64,000 bases of DNA from Rotaria socialis (GCA_905331475.1 CAJNYU010000007.1:248001-312000), one strand, 5' to 3'; positions 25,001 to 37,112 are shown, numbered from the stretch's first letter. Notes: generated from the sequence alone by a model not told the origin. Made by a program: numbers and translations.

Positions 25001-26810
25001 TTAGATAAAAATTGTAAACGAAAAAAAGAAGAAGACGAAGCAAAACTTTTCTTAAAAAATGAGTAGATTTATCATTGAAAACATCATTTACTATAACTGT
25101 CCCAGCACTACAGAGAATGCTCGTTTTTCTTCATCTGAGATATATGCTGTTTTAAAAAGATTACTAGTAAAAATCTGATTCATTCGTTTTTTTTTCAGAA
25201 CGTGAATTGTTATCTAAAATAATGAACACTTCTTTCACTTCATTAAAAATACTACTGATAAACATTTTTGGTTAAAAACTGTATAGATAGAAACTATTTT
25301 TTATCATAATAGATTAGAGGATAGCCTTGTGAAAATATTCAATGGCTAGCGAACTCAAGTGTACAGAAGTAAATTCAATATTATACAATTGTATTAATTG
25401 AGTATTGAAACTATTATTAACATACATGTTTGCTTCTTTAATCTTAGGTGAGGTTCCAAATGAAAATCGTCCAATTACAGCCAATGAAAATCAACTTGTT
25501 AAACAACAAAATTATCAAGTTAAAAAGAAAGTAAAACGTTCACATCGAACACAATTAGCTGCTATACACAATAAAACATTATCCGTTGTTCCATCACCAC
25601 TACTTGTTATTGATGTTCCAAGTCCTACAATTGAAGAAGATAATCTGTTAATAAACGCAAATTCATATCATCATCCATTTAGTGTTTATTCTTCCCTTGA
25701 TATGCATCTTAACGACAAGCAAACCTATCGCGGTGATTTAGAAATGCTTGGTTATAATTTAATTGTTTGGTCTGGCGGACGATTACCATGGGATAAGAAA
25801 AATAAAAATGTTCATTTTAAACTACAACGTGATACAATAACGAATGAAAAAAAATTAGCTAAATCGAATGTTAATGAGTTTGTTAAAAAATGCTTCTTCA
25901 TGAAGTTAATATCACCTGTTACATTACGTGCGATTTGTGATTACATGTCAACTGTTTATCAATTGAATATTGACGATATGCCTAATTTTGATCAGTTACG
26001 TGCACCAATCAAAGAAATTGTTAAAGCATTAGGTTTTAAAGTTAGTTTAGTTTTCAATGAATCTATTTTATTGACAAATCTAAATAATGGAATTCGATTA
26101 TCTTATCTTATATTTTCTTTTCTTTTCTTTTTCAAGGCAAATGCATGTCTTCGTTTATCAAACTCAAAATCAAAAGCAACCAACACATCGAATAGTACAA
26201 ATAAGAATGTTTTGAATTCTTCTACTAATACACAAGATGTTAAAACTAATGGAAATATTAGCAAGCATATCAATATTAATGATACAACATCACCAGTAAA
26301 AGAGCTTGAAGTTGAACAAGATGACCTTGAAGATGATGAAGATGAGGATGAGGATGATGACGACGACGATGACGATGATGATAATGATAATGACGATGAT
26401 GATGAAGAAGACGAAGAAGATGAAGAGGAGGTTTATTATTTTTTGTAGAATGAAATCAATTTATAAAAAAAAAACCAATTTGATTCTTATAGGGTCATCC
26501 ATGTCCACCGGGATCAAATTCATGTGACGATGAAGATGATGATGACTCGAGTGATGAAAATAATGACGATGATACACAAATGGAGCAACAAGCTCCATCA
26601 ATTCCAAGTCATGCAACAAAAACTAAATGTAAACGTTGCGGTGGTGATCATTCACTTGAAGATCAACAATCTCAAACAAGTAGCGATAAACAAAGTAATA
26701 GTAGTACTGGTCCAGGTACAAATAATAATAATAATACTCTTACTTATCAACAAAAACGGCAGCGATCAATCGCTAAACGTCTTCAGTTACGTCGTAAAAA
26801 GAAAAATTAA
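22077..26810 (+). CDS. VRK-family pseudokinase with long acidic and basic tail
   Basis: Five exons (22077-22600, 23346-24232, 25448-26040, 26137-26430, 26493-26810) join in phase to 871 aa. The first about 175 aa are Ser/Asp-rich. The kinase-like part begins KYLLKLEINTPSS and shows VRK landmarks: IPEYISHGTYKHLNLTYKFLIMEQY, IQFIHEKNYVH and, after a 1.2-kb intron, YRGDLEMLGYNLIVWSGG with RLPWDK. Where active VRKs have HGDIKxxN, this has HQIIKPKYMM, and the DYG region reads FLTQFR. The catalytic Asp and the metal-binding Asp are therefore missing, as in VRK3-type scaffold pseudokinases. The tail carries a run of Asp/Glu (about 26320-26425), a CKRCGG motif and a basic end RKKKKN. An insert of about 90 aa precedes the VRK C-lobe block. 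Confidence 0.88.
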
Positions 26811-29670
26811 TTTTTCAAAAAACTAAACCTCAAACACCGATGTGTATATACGTTTAGAAAAAGCCATAAAGAACACATTCAATTTTATTATTTGTCTGAG
26901 AAAAAGATAAGTTTTGTTTTTTGATGTACATGTGTGGTATAGGATTCAAACAACGATAACATTTGTTCTTAATTTATTTCCTTCAGTGTGTGCGTGTGTG
27001 AACAGTCCATCACTATTTACTTTCTGAGTTATTCTTTTGTTATGCGCGATGATTTATTTTATTTCCTTGTTTTTTTTTTTTCGGTCGGTCCGATATTTTA
27101 TTTGTGATAGACCTGTCTTATTGTTTGTCTTTTGTTTTATCTATCTTTTCTTTTATTCTAGTTGCTGCATGCATGAAAAAATTATTTAAGTAAAAAGCAG
27201 AAAGCAAAGAAATCAAAACATACACATGCTATTGTTTTTTTTAATTATAGATAGAAAATAAAAAGTTGAAAAGATTTTTTTCCTCTGTTTTTCTCGGGAA
27301 ATTATAATGCTAATTATTGATACATGTAAACATCAGAATAGATAGACTCTCAAAATCCATTTAAGCGAAAAGCTCTCCAAGATCTAAACAAATCGTTCAC
27401 TAAGAAAGATAATTATTATTTAACAATAAAATAATCGAAAAAATTGAATATCATTTAGAAATCGATCGCATATAATGCATATTAAATCAATCACATAGGT
27501 GATATGAATTCTTTCGCTAAAGGTGAATGAGAGTTGTTTTTGCATCGAAACATAATGATTTGTATGTCGAACAAAATAAATTGTTGTTTTAAATATTAAT
27601 TACTACTTCAATATTTTGATTATCCAAATTTATTATCACGTGAATGTGATGATGTAATCGTTAGTTACATCAATTATTATTCAATAAATTAAACAAATAT
27701 AATATTCAGACAGAAAAACTGTCAGATATTTGTTATATATTAAGAATTGTAGGATCATCGAAGATACTTGTCAGAAATCAAGCGATTTACAATGATAAGA
27801 ATTGAAATAAATGCCATTTTACTCAAATAATAAGATGATAAAGATCTAGAATTCAATTAACAACACGTATTTTAATCCGTACCAGATGTTCACAAAATCT
27901 TGTTCAAAAGAGCGTAATTCCGAAGTATTTGCGTAATCTTCTTTAAATACACTATAAATGTTAGTTTTATCTAATCTTTCATTTATATCCTTTGACATTA
28001 TAAACAATAATCAAGGTCATTGTCACTTTGAACTACACATAAGAACATTTGTACACATGAGATTATATATATATATATATATCTTAGATGTAGGAAGATA
28101 TTTTAGAAAACAACATTGATTGGACTATAAAAGTTTAACTGGATAATTCAAAGAATTGAATTCATGACAGAAAACAAAAATATATTGTTGAGATTTACAT
28201 CATCGAGGGAGAATTTTCGATCTAGAGTGTAGAAAATTTTACAAAACAAATTTTGCATTGATGGTGTGTCACTTGTGATGGTTGAATTCTTGAAAGTCAA
28301 AATTCAATTTGTCCAATGAAATATTGTGCTTTAAGATAACTACGCAGATAGATTATAACTATGCTTTTGAAAACTAAAATGTATCGGGGAATTTCGCATA
28401 ATGAACAATTTGATGACATTTAAATTTAATTTACATAATTCAATATCACAAAAATAAATTGTTTTTAAAATTTTATTTTAATATTGGATCTACTGACTGA
28501 CTGTGAAAAAAAAGTCTTGACATAATATGTTTGCTAATTCATTTTTTCATTAATATAATATACACCTGAAGTTCTTTTGATTGTTTTTAGGGAAGAAAAC
28601 TTATTTTAATCTTTGATTTTGTCAAAAATTTGATGGTCTATAACATTTTGAGTTATAAACTGAATTCCAATACAATCTACAAAAAATGTGAATAGAATTA
28701 AAATTTGAAAGTTTTGATGTAATCAGCGTTTTCGTCAATTGTTAGCATCGTTTTCATAGTGAATTCTCTTATAGGCAAATAAATTTTCCAAGGAAATATT
28801 ATTAAATAAAAAACATTATGATCACAAATAAATAAATACAGTGAACTCTAAACAATTAATAGTTCATAGTTGAAAAAATGAGCAAATATTTTTTGTATGA
28901 AAACCTTTACCTGGAAGGTTACTTTATCGTTACGAAGACTAAGATAAAAATAAAATGACATGATCATAGGTAATAAATAATTGAAGTAAAGTAAAATATT
29001 ATTAAATTTAGATACTATTTCCATATAAGATAATCAACATAGAAGAAATCATTAGTAAACAAGAGTTCAAACTACAAAAACTTAACATCATTCACTTTAT
29101 GTTAATTACCGATTTCAATAATGCCACACTTTAAGCTATTATTTTAATGGTTAACAATTTTCTTGAAACTGATTTTATATTTTTACTCTGTTAAAATCGG
29201 TAAGGATTGTATTAATTCGACAGCATATATATTATACTTGCATAAGAACTTTTCTTTTATGGTAATCGAAATTATTAATCTTAGCATTAAATATTTGTTC
29301 AAATATTGAAGTTAAGAAATCAGAGAATATATAGAAACCAACGAAAGTATCGGTTTTCTTGGCATTAGTCATCAATTTATTGATTCCATGTAATCTTAAC
29401 ATACTTATTCTTATTGATATAAATTATGAGTGGTGAATAAGGATTAATACATCCTACATGGGTTATATCTACTATTTTATATTCCGCTTATTTTTGAATT
29501 AGAGTACATAGCGTCTGTAATGCAAATCCGTGTTAGAGAAGAATCACGTAAAAATATTATATTTCTTGTCTCTCCTATTTCAATAGAAATAAATCATATA
29601 TTTTGTCAACATCTAAGTTATCTAGATTCTATAAGATATTTTGAAGTGACTTACGTGTAGTCAAAAGTCA
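26811..29670. other. 2.9-kb AT-rich intergenic region
   Basis: No exon could be supported on either strand. The left part is T-rich 3' flank of the VRK-like gene. A TA tract lies at about 28064-28082. The region stays at low G+C throughout with no clear repeat structure. Confidence 0.5.
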
Positions 29671-30135
29671 ATGGTAAAATATACAGGGTTGCTAGTTTTT
29701 CTTATATTTTGTCTGAGTATTCATAAATGTGTCACGGATTTGACTGGTGTACATTATTTAGAAACAATCAATTGCTCGTCGCCAATATTAAACATACCAC
29801 AAGGACCTTATTTATTTCGTCATCATTGGCCATTTACTTCCATATCTATTCAATATCAAAAACAGCTTACTAGAGGTGAATGTTATCGGGATGGTTCTCT
29901 TCATTTTCTTCTTAGTAATAATAAAATATGTTCTGGACTCTATTATGGTGGAAGAGCAAAACTCTTATGTCAATTTGATAATAATGAATACTGTCTCATT
30001 AATATGAAAACAATCGATGGTGACCGATTAACATGTATCGGATCAAAAATAAAACCGATGACATTTGTAACAGTTCTATGTTTTCTTCTTATATCCTTCA
30101 TTTTCATGAGAATTGATTGTTCATACAAAAGATGA
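29671..30135 (+). CDS. small secretory-pathway cysteine-rich membrane protein, unknown
   Basis: Intronless ORF of 154 aa. It starts with a signal-peptide-like segment (KYTGLLVFLIFCLSIHKC) and ends with a hydrophobic helix (FVTVLCFLLISFIFM) followed by a short basic tail CSYKR. The middle part has several cysteines (INC, GEC, KIC, LLC, EYC, LTC) and one NCS glycosylation sequon, fitting an extracellular disulfide-bonded domain anchored by a C-terminal TM or a GPI signal. No family is recognised. Codon use is like the neighbours, which supports a real gene, but no promoter was identified. Confidence 0.6.
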   Translation: MVKYTGLLVFLIFCLSIHKCVTDLTGVHYLETINCSSPILNIPQGPYLFRHHWPFTSISIQYQKQLTRGECYRDGSLHFLLSNNKICSGLYYGGRAKLLCQFDNNEYCLINMKTIDGDRLTCIGSKIKPMTFVTVLCFLLISFIFMRIDCSYKR

Positions 30136-30950
30136 AGCATTGAAATATATTATATTGAATTGTATGAATATTTTCTTTTTGAAAATTTTTAATTCAAACT
30201 TTTAATAATAAATAATCACTTAAACATAGATTGATTCATTATGTTGGAATAAATTTCCGTTGATATTACAATTGAATGAAAACTTTACCACTATACTATT
30301 GAATATTGATAATCATAGTATCAACCTTCTTATCGCATTTTCACATTCTTGTGCTTGAAAATATGCTCCATGTAACCTTGATATTTTCTTCTACTCTTAT
30401 TATATTTACATAATTCATTATGAACTTACTTACCTTACCTTTTCCTCATGATCATACTGTGTCCTTGAAAGGATTCTTCTTGTTTTACTTGCATTAAAAA
30501 TTTCGTTGACTTCTGCATACAGCAAGACTAAATATGTACATTATAATTACCAAAGGTTATCATTACTACTCTATTTTTTACGATATCATTGCTTTTTTTC
30601 TTAGTAAAATTTCGTTTACTTTGTTAATCCTTACTTTAGGGTGGTTTTGAACGTGCATTAATATTCATCTATCAACGTCATAACATTCCTCGTTGTCGGA
30701 GCATGATAATCCATACATACATACATAGACATACATACAAAAGACATAGTCATGACTTTATACGTCAAAGAGGATGATACAATAAAGAGAGAAAGAAAAA
30801 GAAGACCTTCGATTAAGAAGGCGAAGTTCAACAAAAAAAAAATGTTGATCACATATAAATATTCGATGAAAACTTCAAATGATCGTTTGATTTCGAAACT
30901 ACTCGATAGAACTATCTTCGTTACTTACAGCACTACTAACAGATTTCGTA
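30136..30950. other. intergenic with promoter of the next gene
   Basis: AT-rich spacer with a degenerate CATA microsatellite near 30714-30740. A TATA-like tataaat at about 30854-30860 lies about 95 bp before the ATG of the chitin-binding protein gene, a sensible promoter position. Confidence 0.45.
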
Positions 30951-33166
30951 ATGTTACCCATACTGGTTGTGATCTTTGTCAGCATGGGTGTTAATTCACT
31001 ACCATCTATCAATTTTACAGACACTATATTATCAAATCGAATGATCGAAGCATTAAATGATATTCTTGTAGCTAAAGATGGCTACCAGGTAAGACCATTT
31101 GATCAACTCCGGCAACAACTAAAACAACAAGCATCGAATATCCCTCAATTGGGAGAACCACAAGAAAAATTCTACGTATCTCAGTTTCCGGACGAACAAC
31201 AACAATTTTATCAACCCCAACTTTCAGAGCAACAAACATTCTATCAGCCTCAAATGCCTGATAACAAGCCACAGCAACCATTCTACCAACCTCAAATGCC
31301 TGATAATAAGCCACATCAGCCCTTCTATCACCCTCAAATGCCTGATAACAAGCCACAGCAGCCCTTCTACCAACCTCCAATCTCTGACAACAAACCACAA
31401 CAGCCTTTTTATCAACCACAATTTCCAGAAAAACCACAACAACCTTTTTTTCAGCCTCAATTTCCAGAGAATAAACCCCAGCAACCTCCTTATCAACCCC
31501 AATTTCCCGAAAATAAACCACAACCACCTTTTTATCAGCCTCAAATACCAGAGAATAAGCCACAACAACCTTTTTATCAACCACAATTTCCAGAGAATAA
31601 ACCCCAACAACCTCCTTATCAACCACAATTTCCAGAGAATAAACCCCAACAACCTTTTTATCAGCCCCAATTTCCAGAGAATAAACCACAACAACCTCCT
31701 TATCAGCCACAATTTCCAGAGAATAAACCACAACAACCTCCTTATCAGCCACAATTTCCAGAGAATAAACCACAACAACCGTTCTATCAACCACAATTTC
31801 CAGGAGAACAACCACAACAGCCATTCTATCAACCCCAACAACCTGATAATAAACCCCAACAGCCTTTTTATCAACCACAATTTCCAGAGAACAAGCCACA
31901 ACAACCATTTTATCAGCCTCAAACCCCAGAATATCAACCATCACAACATATGCAGCAATCTATTCCACAGCATCAATTGCCTGCATCTCAACACCAACAA
32001 AATCCTCAATATTCTGATTCGCAAGGTAATTTTAACATAGTTTCAATTTAAAAAACTTGAAATGTTTTACTTAGGCTACTACTATCCGTTTCAACATCAG
32101 AATGTCAACTGGTACAATTTTCCTAGCCTTTGGACGTCTGTGGCTAGTGCTAAAGTTGATCCAGCAGCAACATCTGCTAGTAATGCTGATCAGGCATCCG
32201 ATTTAGGTACTAGTAGCGAATGCCCAGTAGGTTTATGTCCACGTGGTGCAAGCTGTTCCCAACTATCAGGCCAATGGCAATGTGGATGCGGTGCAAGTGG
32301 TTGCCTTGGAAGTAATATATTTCTTTGTTTTTATAACCCAATTAAAAATTTCTATCATACTTATTTAGTTGAGAAAATAGTTAACTTTTTCACTACCAAC
32401 AATAGTAACTGACAAGGATGCTTCTGAAAGTTTATCAAAAGTGATGATCTTGTTAACTAGCGGGCTGCGTAGGATTCAAAGAACAATTTTTCAATAAATC
32501 AATGTTGGAAGAATGTCTACAAGCATATAAGAAATAATATGAAATTGAATACATAAAAATACCTTAGAAACGAAGCAAAATCTCATCTTATTTTCTTTGT
32601 TTTTTATGTTGTTTTTGATAGTTTCCACCGAGTGACATTTCATTAGTAAACCAGCCATTTAAAAAAAATAATGAATATCTTTGAGCGGTCAATAGAACAG
32701 ATTCAATCTTTTCATATTTATTTATCAGAATCAAACAATCCTTTTCATGTATGCATTCAAAATCATTTAAATAAAGCTTGCGTTAATAATATAATCATAT
32801 ACACGATGTGTTTATAGTTCTTAGAATTTCATCACACTAGATCTTCTTTTCTTTAAAAATATGATTTTGAAAAAGTGTATTCTTCTTCTTCATGAATAAG
32901 ATCTAAATCATTATTTCCTCGTGACTGTATTCATATTGTTTATGAATACGAAAAACTAGACAACTGTTTTCTTAATTTTAGTCCCAAATCCATGTGGTAT
33001 ATACGGTCGATACTATTTTCCTTATTATCCTGATGCATCACGATTTATTCAATGTGATCAAACTGGTGTTTTCTGGATTCGTAAATGTGCTCCTGGTACT
33101 ATTTTTGATCCTAAAATAGAAGTCTGCAATTATCCGCCTGTTGTTGTTGAAACTGGCAAAAAATAA
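30951..33166 (+). CDS. secreted Pro/Gln-repeat protein with EGF-like and chitin-binding (CBM14) domains
   Basis: Three exons (30951-32025, 32075-32311, 32982-33166) give 498 aa in phase. A signal peptide (MLPILVVIFVSMGVNS) is followed by a short unique region. About 19 tandem units of 11-14 aa then follow, of the form FYQPQFPENKPQQP (residues about 75-330). After a Gln/Ser-rich linker and a Tyr-rich start of exon 2 comes a six-cysteine EGF-like patch (CPVGLCPRGASC...CGCGASGC). Exon 3 encodes a peritrophin-A type domain: NPCGIYGRYYF, FIQCDQTGVFWIRKCAPGTIFDPKIEVCNYP. This suggests an extracellular matrix or cuticle-like protein that binds chitin, as in trophi or the integument. A perfect donor-like CAG|GTAAGA at 31089 lies inside the open frame and could allow an alternative transcript. 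Confidence 0.85.
31190..31945 (+). repeat. tandem coding repeats, about 39-42 bp per unit
   Basis: Imperfect tandem units encode FYQPQ(F/M/I)P(E/D)NKPQQP. Some neighbours, such as those around 31590-31790, are nearly identical at DNA level, so recent unit duplication is likely and length polymorphism is expected. Confidence 0.9.
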
Positions 33167-34769
33167 GAACAGAAAAATTCTTATAATAAGAACACTTTTG
33201 TTTGTTTCTATCTGTTTTCGTTTAATGTTTTTTTGATTCATTGTTCATGAAATAAAGCGTAGAGTCATAGTTTCTCATGAAAATAGGTTATTGTTATGTG
33301 ATTTTGACTAATCCACGAATGAATTAAAACAACGCAAAACATTGTATTGAACTATCCCAGTATTCTAGCAAACTAATGCATAAATTTACATATACACATA
33401 TACTTTATGTAGCCAGGTGACATTTGGAAATGTTTTTGTATTGAATTCTAATTAAAAACATGAATATGTTTTTCATATTTGTTTTAGAATTCTTCTCGAT
33501 TGATTAGTGTTATTTGTTTCTCAACCATGCACCATTTTTTGTTTTATTCTTGCAAAGAAAACTTATAGTATCATAATCCGAAAGACACTGCCGTCATTTC
33601 TTTCATTCATTCACTTATTTTTTTTTTGTTTATTGTTATATAAAGAAAGGTTGGTGATTGTTATGCTGATGGAACAGAAATCTATCACGACATATCAATC
33701 TCATAGTTATTATTCGTAGATAATATTCATTGAACACAGGGAAATCATGAAGAGCTCAATAACTATATAGTTAAGTTTCGAAAGCGAAAACAAATAAATC
33801 CAGTAAGTACAACAATACTTGTAGAAAAACTGCTAACAATCGTTGATCCTATTTAAGATCTCAACAAATATTTAAATCAAAAACTACAACGAGATCTTAT
33901 AGGTTCAAAATTTCTTATCGTCGTTGTATTTGATTATTACAACAGTAAAATCTAGTCTGGCTAAGTAGATTGTATTTCAAATAAGCTTTTTTTTAAATGT
34001 TATATTGAAGAAAAGAAATAATTAATTTTTATTTTGTAAATAGCACCAAAGAAACATTTGATGCGCTTCCTTCATATATTTGAATTTTGTTTTTTTTTTG
34101 AGAAAAAAAGCAATCAACTTTTCAATTTTCTCAGATAAAACAAAGTAACAATGTGCACAATGTCACAATGTTTGCAAGATAGATATTGCGATTTAGATTT
34201 AGTATGGAATCTTTGTGCTCATTTATTCTTGCAATAGGCATGGTAAGAAATATTTACTCAAAATACTTTTTTTTCTCGCGGGTGAGAACTAGACGGGATT
34301 CAGCGTAAATCAACAAGTAAAACAAGTCTTTTTTCAAAAGTATTGTTCGGACAGAAAAATTTCATTATTATATTTTTCAGATATTACTTATAGCATTGTA
34401 TCCACGTTTTCAACAAACGTAATCACTAGACGTATCAGTAGTTGATGTATATAAAAGAACTCAAAAATCATTAAAGAAAATTAAAAAAAGAAATCTCCAA
34501 TAAGCATCAGACAGCATTTGCTTAGGGTATTCATCAATAGTCGCGATGCACCATTAAATTGACTTGATCTATATCAGGTAAGAAAGCAATAATAAAATTA
34601 ATTTTTTTACCAATATTTTGTTCTATAATACAAGGTGAGTCAACAGTAAAGAGAGACCAACGGAAATTATTTGCTGTCTAATAAAATTTTGGCAGATCAA
34701 CCTCAATTACAACAACAAGAACCGATTCCAATCTTCGTTGGGCCTTCACAAAAATCACAACTATACTCC
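33167..34769. other. intergenic with possible 5' UTR exons of the next gene
   Basis: No coding exon was established in the left part. Toward the right, a donor-like atcag|gtaaga near 34577, an acceptor-like tacaag near 34634 and a clear acceptor ttttggcag near 34695 suggest untranslated or short upstream exons of the gene at 34770. Confidence 0.4.
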
Positions 34770-36651
34770 ATGGCATCCCAGTATAAACCTCCTACAGTAT
34801 TCTATAATGGACCGTTCAAAAATAATCATACTGTACAGTCATCATCCTATGATATGCAAACAATGGATCAAACAATGACAAATAATTGTATACAATTTTA
34901 AGTTCTATATCTGTATTAAATCGATTGATTTGATTGATTTCTTAAAGCCTATGTAGCTCCATCATCATTGGGATCAGCAAATCCACTGCTTCAATTGTCG
35001 TTAGCATCACAACATCAGCACCAACAACAACATATGAATACATACTTTGATCAATCACAAGCAAAAAAAAAGAAATTTAGAAATCAACCTTCAGTTCATA
35101 CCGCATATACCGATCAGTCATTTCCATTATACAATTCAAAAACTAATCATTCTAGTAAGTTTATTAAATTTGCCTTGAATTTACTACAACGATGAATATA
35201 AATATTTATATTTGTCTTTGAAAAAAGCTGGCAAAAATCGGCATGGCGCAACTACGGATGATGCACGTCAAAATAAAATGGCCAATGAAGAAAATGAAAC
35301 TAAAAGCGATTGGGTAGGATACGTACTTTCATCTATTTCAAGTTTAAAGAAAAACAAATTACTTTAAGGTTGAATGGCTTTCTCAACCATTGTGTCTAGG
35401 GTTAACACGTTGTAGTGGTGCCATTTTATTTGGAGCGATGGGATTTCTTGCCTGTGGATCACTAGCTGGTCTTATTGCATCGATTGTTTTATATTCTCAA
35501 GGTTAGAAAAAAATGCTTTCTTTTTAGATTCATTAATTTAAATCCCGATATTTATTTTAGATAGTAACGCGAATAGTCAATGGAAACTTTTGGGTATGGT
35601 TATTTGTTCTATAATGTTAATAACAATCATTGCTACATTGCTTATATTTATCTGCTGTTATAAACATGGCTTTATGATTAATGTTGACGATGAAGATGAT
35701 CCGATAGATTTATTCAGAAAATCAGATGGCAAACAATATGAACGACAGCAGGATACTTTGAGAAATTATAAATTTAATCCTGGTAATGATTCAACACCGA
35801 TGCCATCTAATATACTTCAAGATGTTTCAACACCCAAATTACTTCATACACTAACTATTCAAGTCAATGATAAACAAACAAACACAGAAACAACAATTTC
35901 ACAAATACGTCCAAAAGATTTCAATCATGGCGTATGGCCATTAAAGAATGCATATGGTGGTGTATCGTATCGTCCGCCTGTTCCGCCAAAGATGGCTTCT
36001 AGATACATTCAAGCAGTACCACATGAAATTGACGAAACACTTGAACCCCCACAAATTACTTATCAAATTGTCGCTCCGGCATCAGCAATTCCATCAAAAA
36101 ACATTCTACCACGAATGATTCAAACATCTGATGACGACGAATCTGCTATTGAAACAACACGAAAACAACAACCAAATGTTGTTCGAGAAGCACAAAAACA
36201 CAACATTGTTGTACAACGAAAAAATCGTATTGAATATGTTCATGGTGCACAACCAGAAACAAATCGTCTTCAGTATGATGATACTGACGAAGAAGAATCA
36301 CAGCATATCCATAAGGCTGTAACTAATGGAAAACGACAACAACAACCACAGCAACATATCGAATATTTTGATACTGACGAAGAAGAAACAAATCATCAAG
36401 AGCAAATTGATGTTAAACACAAACAACCGCATCGTATCGAATATGTTGATACAAAGGAAGAACGGCCACATCGAATCGCTAAACAACCTCAATATGACGT
36501 TGTAGAAGATGTTATTGAAAGAGCAAGATCATCATCAATAGACGATATTGATGATGCCTCAAAAGAGGACAGAAAACGTGGAAGAAAAAAACATAAAAAG
36601 CACGGTGTTGGAAAAAAAGTTACCGTTAAACATATAAAAGCCAACAAATAA
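34770..36651 (+). CDS. two-transmembrane protein with long charged cytoplasmic-type tail, unknown
   Basis: Five exons (34770-34887, 34948-35154, 35228-35313, 35369-35501, 35561-36651) join in phase to 544 aa. The frame is open upstream of this ATG to the acceptor near 34695 (DQPQLQQQEPIPIFVGP...), so an upstream exon with an earlier start is possible. The N-terminal part is Gln/Ser-rich. Two hydrophobic helices follow: ILFGAMGFLACGSLAGLIASI and LLGMVICSIMLITIIATLLIFICC. The long tail has three similar blocks around IEYVHGAQ, IEYFDTDEEE and IEYVDTKEE, and ends in a very basic KRGRKKHKKHGVGKKVTVKH. No family is recognised. The layout suggests a small tetraspan- or hairpin-type membrane adaptor. 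Confidence 0.7.
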
Positions 36652-36860
36652 GAATCACTGAATACTATTGATGATTAAAATCCACAATCGTTTTGATACT
36701 CGAAAACATTTGTAATTTAAATTAATAATTATCTTTTTCTTTTTTTGTCTCTCTCTCTCTTTATTTTACTATGATCATTGCTGGAAGGCTTTACGAGTCA
36801 GACTCAAGAATAAATCAGTATTTTAATAAATTAAAATAGCACACGTTATAACATATATCT

Positions 36861-37112
36861 ATTGTTAAAATTTTAAACAACATAACTAATACAAATCTAA
36901 TTATAAGAAGACAATTTGATATTGTTAAAAGTATATTAATACTTTTAAGTTGATGATGATCATAGAAAAATATTCGAAATATTCAACAAATGAAGAAAGA
37001 AGAAAATAAGAAAAGAAAACAGTTGAAAAAGTATTGGTATACTTTTAACAATATCAAATTGTCTTCTTATAATTAGATTTGTATTAGTTATGTTGTTTAA
37101 AATTTTTACAAT
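36861..37112. repeat. long inverted repeat (hairpin) of about 88-bp arms
   Basis: The left arm, about 36861-36948, is the near-perfect reverse complement of about 37023-37112, separated by a loop of about 74 bp. For example, cataactaatacaaatctaa on the left pairs exactly with its complement on the right. It lies between the two-TM gene and the small heat-shock gene. A foldback or MITE-like element is the simplest reading. If transcribed, it would form a long stem. Confidence 0.93.

Noticed and set aside
24256-25447. Intergenic region between two kinase-like genes
   Set aside because: At first the segments 22077-24255 and 25405-26810 looked like separate genes, but a donor at 24233 and acceptor at 25447 join them in phase, and the VRK landmarks are split between them.
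26306-26527. Met/Lys/Thr-rich ORF
   Set aside because: Shadow frame of the GAT/GAC repeat encoding the acidic run of the VRK-like protein.
31072-31944. 290-aa open frame antisense to the matrix protein
   Set aside because: It is the reverse strand of the tandem repeat; regular units keep the antisense frame open without selection.
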